DNA of 64,000 bases from Alisma plantago-aquatica (taxonomy: Eukaryota > Streptophyta > Magnoliopsida > Alismatales > Alismataceae), in assembly GCA_963693085.1 (NCBI GenBank), contig OY856413.1:107191501-107255500 (forward strand). Direction: 5' to 3'. A program made the position numbers and the translations under genes. Under the pieces are notes generated by a model. It did not search any database, was not told the origin of the DNA, and saw nothing but the letters and a program-made list of their open reading frames with translations. Below, one piece after another: positions 36,274-44,830 of the stretch (position 1 is its first letter; every line of letters begins with the position of its first letter).

Positions 36274-36607
36274 TCAAACTTTGATGGAATTATCACCAAC
36301 TGGACGGAGAAAAAGCCTATTCCAACGGACCAGATACAGCTCTCCAATCCAATCACGCCAACCGGATTTTGATACAAGATTTCCCGCCAAATCATACTCA
36401 ACCTCGATTACATGTGAATAATTTCCAAAAGTTAGGGTCACTTTACCAGGCATGTAGTGTCTTCCTTTTAGAAAACGCCAATGTTTGGGTATGACCAATT
36501 GGTTTAAGGAACGATCATCTAGGATGATGTCCAATTGTTCTTCAATAGGGAACGTTAACATTGACATAGAGGCCCAATTCATAGTCATTGTTATGGGAAG
36601 ACAGAGA
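36274..36607 (-). pseudogene. B3-like DNA-binding segment inside CACTA-1
   Basis: Behind a good 3' splice site (TTGTGCAG at 36615-36608) the - strand has ATGACTATG and then about 100 codons. The pattern LVIPKHWRFLKG (about residues 30-41 from that ATG), GKVTLTFGNYSHVIEVEYD, GWRDWI and WNRLFLRPVGDNS follows plant B3 domains. That family shows IPK.F/W, K.VTL, GW..F and an LVF/LFLR strand followed by G.NS. The frame ends just before the last strand. It could be a captured piece of a host B3 gene, or a domain normally carried by this CACTA family. It lies on the same strand as the transposase, about 560 bp upstream. Read by eye; not confirmed by any search. Confidence 0.5.
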
Positions 36608-36733
36608 CTGCACAATATTAGTATTAACAAAGTGTAAGTACATATAACGATGTTATATATTTTCAGAAAAAGTTGTATAACATCAGTTAACCTTTTAAAC
36701 AAGTATATATTAGGAAACAAGTATATATTAGTC

Positions 36734-37102
36734 AATCTTGGATGGGTTTCTAGGCCAACAAACACATTTGATGTCAATCTTATATATAATAAATGTGTAC
36801 CACCTATCCCATCCTTGAACACCTAATCTCACTAGTAAGTGTATAATGTGTATTTGGTTTTCAAGAAAATTTCGGCAGCATTTCCCCGTTGTTCTCTAAG
36901 TACATATGTACTTAGAGAACAAACGGGGAAATGCTACCGAAATTTTCTCGAAAACCCAATACACATTATACACTTACATCCTAAGTGAGATTAGGTGTTC
37001 AAGAACAGTCCCAAACTGGGGACTATCCAAGATTTACTCCTACTGAGTAAATCTTGGACGGGTTTCTAGGCCAACAAATACATGTGTTGTCATTCTTATA
37101 TA
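36734..37102. repeat. Inverted repeat flanked by direct repeats in CACTA-1
   Basis: 36813-37004 is an inverted repeat with arms of about 96 bp centred at 36908. Outside it, about 53 bases starting AATCTTGGATGGGTTTC (36734-36787) recur as a direct copy at 37050-37102. A small 13 bp-arm hairpin sits at 37027-37057. No coding content. Confidence 0.85.
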
Positions 37103-37559
37103 AACCCTATAATTCATGAAATCATTCTAATTCAATTTAATATGTTGGGATCAAATAATTATATAATGACATCAGAATATATAGAAGAATCATAATTAAC
37201 ATGATTAACAACATGCTCATCAAACTAGGGTTTTCTTGAATATCATCTAATAAATCAAGAATTTCATAGTTTCAAACATGCAATAATTCACAATGCAATG
37301 TTATAAACTATAGGCAACATGGATAGATGAAATAAATAAACATCCAGCATCTATCACTTATTCAATCTTCAAGAAACCTTGACAAACATCCAACATCTAT
37401 CACTTATATAATTTGCATGTATATACACCCTAAAGTGCCACAAATCATATAATAAAACTATCATGTTATGATATTAGGACCACTTAAAGCAGATTAGGCA
37501 CATTAAGCAAGCAGAGTAGGGAGCCAATTTCGTGCAAGTAGATTAGGCAAGCAGATTAG

Positions 37560-38060
37560 GTCAGCACATAAAGAACCAATTTCGCGCCTGGGTAGGTCTG
37601 CAGGTACCTGGGCAAGAAGAGTAGGGTGAGGTCGAGCTGGTTGAGTACGTGGGTGGCGGCCGACGAGCTCCAGAACCAGCGGCAGTGACTCCGACGAGCA
37701 GGAGCGTCAGCCGCAGTAGGCAGGCAGGCGGCCAGGCGGCGGCAGGCAGGCAGCGGCCAGGCGGAGGAGAAGGAGAAGGGGGTACGGCGGCGCCGGTTCT
37801 CAGGCGTGGCAGGCAGGTGGGAACCAGGCGTTGCGGCGACGCCGGTTGTCAGGCGTGGCGGCGGCGCAGGCGGTTGGAGCAGCAGGGCGGGCAGCAGGGG
37901 TGCCAGAGAAGAAACGCGTCGGAGAGGGGCGCCGGAGAGGGGACGCCGGAGATGGGGCACCGGAGAGAAGCGCCGAAGAGAAGCGTCGGAGAAAAACTAG
38001 TAGCAGCAGCAGAGAAATCGCCGGAGAAATCGCCGCAATAGGGAAATAGGGTAGCAATGA
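37560..38060 (-). other. GC-rich 5' leader of CACTA-1 transcripts
   Basis: Strongly GC-rich with CGG/GGC runs and overlapping open frames on both strands, none with a recognisable domain. The same order (subterminal repeats, CTCTTCCCCTTTC word, GC-rich block) is seen in CACTA-2, so it looks like a conserved leader or first exon. 37103-37560 before it is AT-rich with nothing recognised. Confidence 0.5.
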
Positions 38061-38109
38061 AACATAAGAAAGGGGAAGAGTCGGGCGATCGAAGGTTATG
38101 AAGTTCCCA

Positions 38110-38547
38110 AATAGCGTCGGTTGTTTACAAAAACCGATGCCTAAACATCTTTACCGTCGGTCGTTCGCAACATCCGACGTCCATTTGGACGATATTTTCG
38201 TGAAAATGTTTGGCGGGAACCACCTTCAGCGTCGGTGATTAAAGGACGACCGACGCGGAAAAGGACACTTTTCGCGCAAATTTCCATCGCACATAAGCGT
38301 CGGTGTTTTAACTACAGACTCGACGCCGAAAGTGACATTATTTTTTTCGCTCGAAAATTGGATGACATTATGCGTCGGTTTTTTATAAACAACCGACGAT
38401 GTATACAAAGCGATACCCGTGTTTGGCTGGTCTTTGAATATAGACGTCGGTTCTTCTAAATAACCGACGCCTTTAATATAAGGCGTCCGTGTTCCTTAAT
38501 AACCGACGCCCAGAAAAGCGACACTGAATGCTATTTCTGTAGTAGTG
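38110..38547. repeat. CACTA-1 5' terminal and subterminal repeats
   Basis: At least seven GCGTCGGTT...AACCGACGC inverted pairs, at about 38116-38144, 38156-38180, 38229-38256, 38298-38328, 38371-38400, 38445-38471 and 38482-38512, ending in the TIR TCTGTAGTAGTG. Several pairs have one decayed arm. Confidence 0.9.
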
Positions 38548-38550
38548 CTA

Positions 38551-39309
38551 CCCTGACGTCTGTGGGTGGTAGGGTGTAGCGATCTTGTGCCTTACTCCGT
38601 ACTTGTGCAGAAGTGCTTCAAACTATCTTTCTCCAAAGTGCGACCCTCCGTCTCTTAAAACCGTGTGCGATACACCAAAATGAGGAAAGATGGTCTTCTT
38701 GAAGAGCTTGATAACTGACTTGGCATCGCAGGTTTGGGAGGCTACCGCTTCCACCCACTTCGATACATAATCCACTGCCACGAGTATGTACTGATACCCC
38801 CAGGACAGGGGAAACGGTCCCATGTAGTCGATCCCCCACACGTCAAATATTTCTACTTCGATCCATCTCGCCATTGGCATTTCATTCCTCCGCCCTATGT
38901 TCCCTATAAATTGGCAATCTTTGCAAACTTTTACAAATTGTTAAGCATCTTTAAATAAGGAGGGCCAGTAGAAACCTGACTACAGCACTTTTGCAGTTGT
39001 TCTCTCGCTACCCAGGTGACCACCATAGGCGGAGGCGTGGCATTCCTTCAGGATGTCCGCGGTTTCTTCTTCTGGGATGCACCTCCTGTATAAGTTGTCA
39101 GCGCACTTTCTGAACAGGAGAGGATCATCCCAGTAGTAGTTTTTAGCATCCACAAATAGCTTCTTTTTCTGATTGTATGTGATGTCAGGAGGCAGTTCTC
39201 TGCAAACAAGGTAATTGTAGATGTCTGCAAACCAGGGTAAGCTTTCTTCTTGAGCTTCGGCCAACATAAGAGCCTCGTCGGCGTAGTCGTTTTTGATTGG
39301 AGGCCCTCC
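38551..39309 (-). pseudogene. Athila-1 integrase, N-terminal half
   Basis: Zinc-binding part: KCADNLYRRCIPEEE at about 39110 and the ECHASAYGGHLG His pair at about 39040. The Cys pair lies just past an amber stop at 38980 (CKDCQF). Catalytic core: [12 protein letters not shown] at about 38830 (first Asp) and [11 protein letters not shown] at about 38640 (second Asp). The frame is one with the RT above it. TAG at 38980 and at 38623 interrupt it, and a third TAG is formed by the CACTA target triplet itself. CACTA-1 enters between the second Asp and the Glu. Confidence 0.92.
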
Positions 39310-40515
39310 CTATCTCTCAGCTACGATCCTTGATAGGTGGTCTCCGACCACATTTTCTGCTCCCTTCTTGTCGATAATCTCATGGTTAAACTCTTGGAGC
39401 AATAAGGCCCACCTCAACAGTCTGGGCTTTGGGTATTTCTTTTGCATCAAGTATTTTATAGCCCCATGATATGTGTATACTTTGACCTTAGCTCTGACGA
39501 GATACGACCTGAACTTATCGAACACGAAGACTATCGCGAGCATCTCCTTCTCCGTTGTTGTGTAGTTTACTTGAGCCTCGTCCAACGTGCGACTAGCGTA
39601 GCAAATCACATGGTGCTTTTTGTCTTTCTTCTGCCCCAGGATTGCTCCAACCGCGTAGTCACTAGCGTCGCACATAAGCTCAAAAGGTAAACCCCATTCT
39701 GGCGCTTGAAGGATGGGTGGTGATATTAAAGCATTTTTTAGGGCCTGAAAAGCACTGAGACAATCGTTAGAGAAAACAAATTCAGCGTCTTTTACCAGAA
39801 GTTTGGACAACGGTTTGGAAATCTTCGAAAAGTCCTTGATGAATCTTCGGTAATATCCGGCGTGCCCAAGGAAGCTGTGCACCCCCCTCACAGATCTGGG
39901 TGGAGGAAGCTTGGATATTGCTTCAACCTTGCTTACGTCCACCTCGATCCCACACCTTGAGATCTTATGCCCTAGAACGATGCCCTCCCGCACCATGAAA
40001 TGGCACTTTTCCCAGTTTAGAACTAGGCTGTTCTCCTCGCACCTTTGAAGGACCAATGACAGATTCTTCAGACAGCTATCGAATTCCTTCCCATAGACTG
40101 AAATGTTGTCCATGAAAACTTCTACAATGTCTTCTAGAAAATTTGAGAACGTCGATATCATGCATCTTTGAAAGGTAGTTGTGGCGTTGCAGAGTCCGAA
40201 GGGCATCCTTCGAAAGACATAAGTGTCGTAAAGGCAGGTGAATGTTGTCTTCTCTTGATCGTCGGGTAAGATGGGTACCTGGTAAAAACCTGAAAAGCCA
40301 TCAAGAAAACAAAAGAAATTGTGATGCGCTAACCTTTCAAGAACTTGGTTAATAAAAGGTAGCGGAAAATGATCCTTCTTTGTAGCCTGATTTAGCTTTC
40401 GGTAATCAATGCACATCCACCATCCAGTGACGGTCCTAATTGCCACCTCGTCTCCCTTCTCACCCTTAACCACTGTCATCCCGCCCTTTTTGGGTACTAT
40501 GTGGATCAGACTCAC
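39310..40515 (-). pseudogene. Athila-1 reverse transcriptase and RNase H
   Basis: A 401-codon open stretch. It starts within the RT at [11 protein letters not shown]. It includes [11 protein letters not shown] at about 40410, [15 protein letters not shown] at about 40300, the [14 protein letters not shown] segment at about 40175, and the active site as FMDN at about 40110. The family has Asp-Asp, so one catalytic Asp is Asn. RNase H follows: [15 protein letters not shown] at about 39670, [18 protein letters not shown] at about 39590 with its Glu, and [11 protein letters not shown] at about 39480, where the family's Asp is Tyr/His-shifted. It ends at a TAG at 39310 shared with the integrase frame. 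Confidence 0.93.
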
Positions 40516-40584
40516 CCAATTGCTATCGCTGATTGGGTAAATGGTCCCCGCATCCCTTAGCTTTATTACCTCTTTCTTGACGAC

Positions 40585-41823
40585 CTACTTAAGCATCTGG
40601 TTCAGCTTCCTCTGGGGTTGGGCCAGAGGCTTGGTAGATTCCTCTAAGTTGATGCGACGCATGCACAAGGCGGGGCTAAGGCCTTTGATATCATCCAATG
40701 AATATCCTATAGCCCCCCTGTGGAGCCTTAACTCCTCAAGGAGTCGGTCTAGCTGATTGCTTGGAAGATTGGTGTTTACGATGATAGGGTTTCTGTTCTC
40801 TTCATCCAAGAACTCGTACTTCAGACCTTCAGGCAATGCTTTTAACTCTAGCTTTGGTCTGGGTGCCTGCTCTTGGGGCTCCCCCTCGAGAGAGGTATAC
40901 ATCACAAACTCCACCTCCTTATCCTCTTCTTGCAAGTCTTCGTCAGAAAGGTCGAAAAAGTTGAGATGCCTTGCGACCTCAGGGTCCTCGAGGTCGGGAT
41001 CTTGATAGTTTATAGCCCTCAAGAGGGGGTCTACTGTCCGGATGTCTTCCTCTATTTCCTCAAAGAATTTATTGTAGCTATCTGCGAAACACGCTGATTC
41101 AGACAGGGATGGGATTCTCATGATCTCCTTCAGCTTGAAGTCCATATGGTCGTTTTTGACCCTCAAAGTGATCATCCCCTCGGAGACATCAATCAGGGCT
41201 CTCCCTGTTGCCAAGAAGGGGCGCCCAAAGATGATCGGGCAATGGGGGTCTTCAGCTGTGTCGATGATGACTATATCACAAGGGATGAAGAAATCGCCAA
41301 CCTTGATCGGCACATCTTTGATAATGCCGACGGGTATCTTAATGGTGTGGTCCGCCAGTTCAATCCGCATGTTGGTTTGAACCATGTCGGTCAATCCCAC
41401 CCTTTGTGCGAAACTTAGGGGCATAAGGCAGATGCTTGCCCCCAAGTCTGCTAGACCCTTACGATCGACATTTTCCCCAATGGTGAACGGGATTGTGAAT
41501 GCTCCAGGGTCCCTTCTCTTAGTTGGCATGTCGGGCTTCACGAAGGCAGAGGAGGCATAAGCTAGGTGCACTGTCTCAATCCTTACACCCCTTTTCTTCT
41601 TTGTGATAAGGTCCTTGAGGAACTTGGCATATGTAGGCATCTCCTCCAAAGTGTCGAGGAAGGGCACTTCGAGATGCAGTTTTTTGATTGAATCCATGAA
41701 CTTCTCATGGCGCTTCTTCAGATTCGCCTTTATCAGCTTGTAGGGGAACAAAATCCTAGGGGCGTAAGCATTCCTTCCGCTAGGTAGCTCTTCATGGAAC
41801 CTTTGTGTAGAAAGTCTACCCAT
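40585..41823 (-). pseudogene. Athila-1 protease and linker to reverse transcriptase
   Basis: A 412-codon open stretch in the same frame as the RT, separated only by TAG at 40585. A conserved pre-protease segment (KFMDSIKKLHLEVPFLD; MPTYAKFLKDLI) precedes the aspartic protease. Its active site reads ADLGAS at about 41445, the DLG form normal in Athila, followed by IIFGRPFLATGRALID at about 41210. An acidic linker leads to RKLNQMLK at the stop. The start codon chosen is the first ATG of the open stretch; the true protein would begin in gag. Confidence 0.92.
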
Positions 41824-41834
41824 CTTTCTTCCTC

Positions 41835-42218
41835 CTATGCTGGGGCTGCTTCCTCTGGCCTTAGCTCGGGCTCAGGCCTGGCTTCATCAGGACGCTCCGA
41901 CGTTCTTCCAGACCTCAGAACTGCCATTCTGGCAGTTTCTGGGTATGGGGGTGTCTTTATTGCAGGATTCTTCATCAGAGCAGTCATCTGTGTCAGCCGC
42001 TGATCAACCTCGCGTTGGCACATCCGCAAGCTGGCCATCTGGTGTTGCATTGAATTTAGTGCTCCAGGGCTAGGGAGTGTTCCCTGCACTAGTTGGCTGA
42101 TGATGGTATCCTGTCTCTTTATGTAGGCGGAAAGCTGACCAACCAAGTTAGGCTGGCTCGACCTCTCACCTTGGCCCTGACATTCACCCTTAGAAAGAGA
42201 CTGCTCACAACGAGACAT
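41835..42218 (-). pseudogene. Athila-1 residual gag C-terminal segment
   Basis: 127 codons with Gln-rich and coiled-coil-like content (NLVGQLSAYIKRQDTIISQL) and a Pro/Glu-rich tail. Such segments lie between gag and protease in Athila. It is in a different frame from the protease (-1/+1 shift near 41825-41835). The gag core that should precede it is missing, since the LTR begins only ~230 bp further up. Confidence 0.7.
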
Positions 42219-42426
42219 GGTATCAAATCTCGGTGGACCAGGTCACAATTCTTTAGAGTTCCTGAAATGGTATGAAAAATTGAGTTTAGGAAATTGAATT
42301 TTTACTTTTAAAAGAATAACAATAAGAAGAAAAAGAAAAAGAGTGTTGTCATACTCATTTCTAAGCTTGAGGCACTGAAGTGTAGTTAGTGGATTCAGAT
42401 TCGTCTACAATACCATTTTTGCCTTG

Positions 42427-42443
42427 TCCCCGGCAACGGCGCA
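42427..42443 (-). other. Primer binding site of Athila-1 (Asp-tRNA type)
   Basis: The - strand reads TGCGCCGTTGCCGGGGA, lacking one G compared with the TGGCGCC... site used by Athila and relatives (tRNA-Asp). It lies 7 bases inside the 5' LTR end. Confidence 0.85.
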
Positions 42444-42450
42444 GAAACGT

Positions 42451-44232
42451 TGACCGGCCTAAATCGTGCGTCCAAAAGTGGAGGCGGATTTGAGGTAGTC
42501 GAGCTTTTACATTTATAAACCCGAATCCTTCTAGTCCCCCACAAATTTGTTTACGGGGTCGAAGTAGATATACGGGGTCGAACACAGGGACAAGGGGGTT
42601 AGTGTTGAGAACCTAGAATCGACACGCTACACTCCGGTAGGTATAAAGAGATAATAAATTCCCCAAAAGGGAAACAACAAGTTGTCACAAACAAAACAAG
42701 AAAACTATCTCCAACTAGAGCTACTAGAGAGATTTAAGGTTTTTAGTCATTTAGTAGTTTTTAGGGGGTTTCATGCAACAGAAACAGAAAGATAAAACTA
42801 GAGCTAGAGCGAGGTACGAAGGATAAGACTACAGTAAAACAAGCAACAATAGTAACATCCTGCACCCCTCCTCTTAGAGCGGGTACCTCTAACCAAGCGT
42901 CAACACCCCTCCCGAGGTTGTTAGACTTAAGTTAGAGTGGAATGTTACTGAAACAACTCCGTTCTAGGCACTCTCATACTCCAGAATCAGACCAAACACT
43001 AGAGCCACAACACAACTCTCGAAGTTGTTGCGACGGGAAAACACGGTTCGGTAGCTAAGCGAAATGCGATCCAAACATGCAAGCTAGAGTTTGGATATCA
43101 AACATAGCAGCCATCCAACACATGTACCAAGCATAGAGAAACAAGTAATTAAGCTATTCTATTTCCATAAACATTAAAGGTCTTAATTACAATGCGTAAA
43201 TACAGAATTAAGTAATAGAATTAAAGATAGATGTCGCCTTCGTGATGTAGAAGGTCGACAGGCTACTGCGGCTCTCCAGCCTGATATCGGTCAGGAGCCT
43301 AGCCTGATACAATAGTGTCAGGCGGCACACCCTCTCGAGCGGTACGCTTGACGAACGACTGTATCGCTCGAGGACCCTGGCCGATACGCTCATGTCGGGC
43401 GGCGCACCCTCTCAGGCGGCACGCATGACGGGCGAAGCGTATCGGGTTTGATATCTTTTCGGGCATGGAGCGACACGTTCTACTGTCAGGCACTTGTGTC
43501 GCTTATCAACGTTGGCCTATATCGGCCCGCAGTGTCGCCCGGGACAGTCCTAAGTGAGCCATCCCCTCCCTCTCGGGATGAGGAAGATCTCACCTAGAGT
43601 TGCCCGACACGAGCACTGGGGCACGATATTCTCACAGTTCTCCCTAGAAGATCGCTCAAAGTTCCCAACTGTCCGAACCTCCTTTTTGACTTCATGTAGC
43701 TACTATTTATAGGCAGCGATTGGGGGAAGTTATGTGCTCGAAGCGCCACGTGTCCTCCTTATTCGTGGGTCAGTGGACGAGCAATACGGGTATTGCTCGG
43801 CGCATGGGTGTCGGCTATGAGTCACGTGATGGGCGGCGTGCCTGTCGGTGGGTGGCTGTGTCGCCCGACAAGCTGGGTTGTCGTGGTGAGATTGGCTCCC
43901 TATCAGGTAGAAGGCGTGTCGTCCGTCAGCTTCTTCTTGCACGACATCCCTTTGTCGTGCGTCATTGTGTTGCTCCACCCTGTCAGGCAGAGTTTGTATC
44001 GGGCGTCAGGTCAGGAAGGCCGAAACAGACTTGGACTTATTTGTGGGCCGGGACGGGACAACCTTATTTGCACCAAAATGAGGAAAAACTCTGCAAAATA
44101 TGGAAATATTGGATTAAGAGCATTGCTTGGCCAATTATTGCAAAAGTGCTAATAAAAGAGAGGAAAATAGCAGAAAAGGGAAGTTTTGATAACAAAACAA
44201 AGGGCAAAACATCACAAAAATAGGTGTTATCA
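42451..44232 (-). repeat. 5' LTR of Athila-1
   Basis: 1782 bases aligned with 26658-28452, roughly 5% different by eye with a few small indels. TG...CA ends. Confidence 0.95.
43703..43711 (-). promoter_or_regulatory. TATA box in Athila-1 5' LTR
   Basis: TATAAATAG on the - strand, the copy that would drive the full element. About 520 bases into the LTR on the - strand. Confidence 0.6.
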
Positions 44233-44550
44233 ATATTATAGAGACATGGCGTGATATGTTGATGATTGTATGATAGCTATCAGATTTTTATTCTTCATTT
44301 GCTCAAACCCGGTGATGTGGGTATCATAAAAACACAAGATGGTGGCATTGTCTTCATGTGAAGGTGAGCACATTACAACTAATATTGATGTGCCATTTTA
44401 TAGAGGAGTGTGTGCAAGATAGTATGATTGAGGTGGAATATGTTGATAGATAATTAGTTGGTAGACATCTTCACCAAAGCACTTGTATAACTCAATTTCT
44501 TGAAGATGGATAAGAAATTTGGAGTTCAACCCATCAAGTAGAAACTTGAT
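44233..44550 (+). pseudogene. copia-2 RNase H, distal part and end of pol
   Basis: After the Athila insertion the + strand continues the RNase H: YVDD near 44255, FLFF near 44290, SNPVMWVS near 44310, and KMVALSSCEGEHI near 44340 with the family's acidic residue. It then shows VEYVDR and IFTKALV-like pieces near 44440-44490, the usual end of copia pol. Stops at about 44251 and later mean it is dead. It joins 26657 in the same domain, which supports the nested-insertion reading. Confidence 0.82.
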
Positions 44551-44562
44551 TAGGAGGGTGAA

Positions 44563-44830
44563 TGTTTTTTTCATCACATTGCTTTTATCCTCCTTTATTT
44601 GTGTGTAGGTGTAGTCTATGTGTGGTAATGTGTGTATGGAACCATGAGAGTGGTAAAACATACACAAGTGTCATGCATTTAGTTGGATCTATATCTTCTT
44701 TTGTAGATACATGTTTGTTCTCTTATTTCTATTAAAAGTTATAGAAAAGGCAACGATTGAAAATACTAAGACAAGCCAAGAAACCAAAATATCTTGTGCA
44801 CTGTCCTCATTTTCCCAACTCAATTTTTGT
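44563..44830 (+). repeat. Probable 3' LTR of copia-2
   Basis: A purine tract (GGAGGGTGAA) is followed by TGTTTTTTTC at 44563, the expected place for an LTR start. The end is set loosely near 44830. No second copy is in the window, so the length is a guess. A PBS-like word follows (see findings). Confidence 0.45.

Larger units (their letters stand above)
30604..38547 (-). mobile_element. CACTA (En/Spm) DNA transposon, nearly complete (CACTA-1)
   Basis: It starts CACTACTACAGA at 30604 and ends TCTGTAGTAGTG at 38547, perfect 12 bp inverted ends with the diagnostic CACTA. The flanks are CTA on both sides (30601-30603 and 38548-38550), the 3 bp duplication typical of the superfamily. Length is 7944 bp. 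Both ends carry arrays of GCGTCGGTT/AACCGACGC inverted pairs. The - strand encodes a TNP2-type transposase (two stops), a likely second gene and a B3-like segment. It sits inside the Athila-1 integrase. Removing it with one CTA restores the Athila frame, so it is younger than Athila-1. Confidence 0.97.
26658..44232 (-). mobile_element. Athila-type Ty3 LTR retrotransposon (Athila-1), gag deleted, hosting CACTA-1
   Basis: LTRs at 26658-28452 and 42451-44232 are about 95% alike by eye and both are TG...CA. The flanks are ATATT (26653-26657) and ATATT (44233-44237), a perfect 5 bp target duplication. The - strand has a PBS at 42427-42443, protease, RT, RNase H and integrase, and a GGGGGAGT polypurine tract at 28453-28466. 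Without the 7944 bp CACTA insert the element is about 9.6 kb. Only about 230 bp separate PBS-side LTR and the first open frame, and the gag core domain is missing, so it needed help to move. Confidence 0.95.
25500..44830 (+). mobile_element. 5'-truncated Ty1/copia element (copia-2), split by Athila-1
   Basis: Copia RT and RNase H are readable on the + strand at 25510-26657. They resume at 44233 with the rest of RNase H, the end of pol, a purine tract and a probable LTR. The 17.6 kb between is the Athila-1 insertion with its ATATT duplication. No 5' LTR, PBS, gag or integrase was found upstream of 25500. Confidence 0.85.

Noticed and set aside
37556..38057. Overlapping 60-134 codon frames on both strands
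   Set aside because: GC-rich CACTA leader has few stops in any frame; no domain or consistent coding signal on either strand.
30604..38547. CRISPR-like array from the regularly spaced GCGTCGG repeats
   Set aside because: Repeats are short, inverted and confined to the ends of a CACTA transposon in plant DNA; no spacer pattern and no cas genes.
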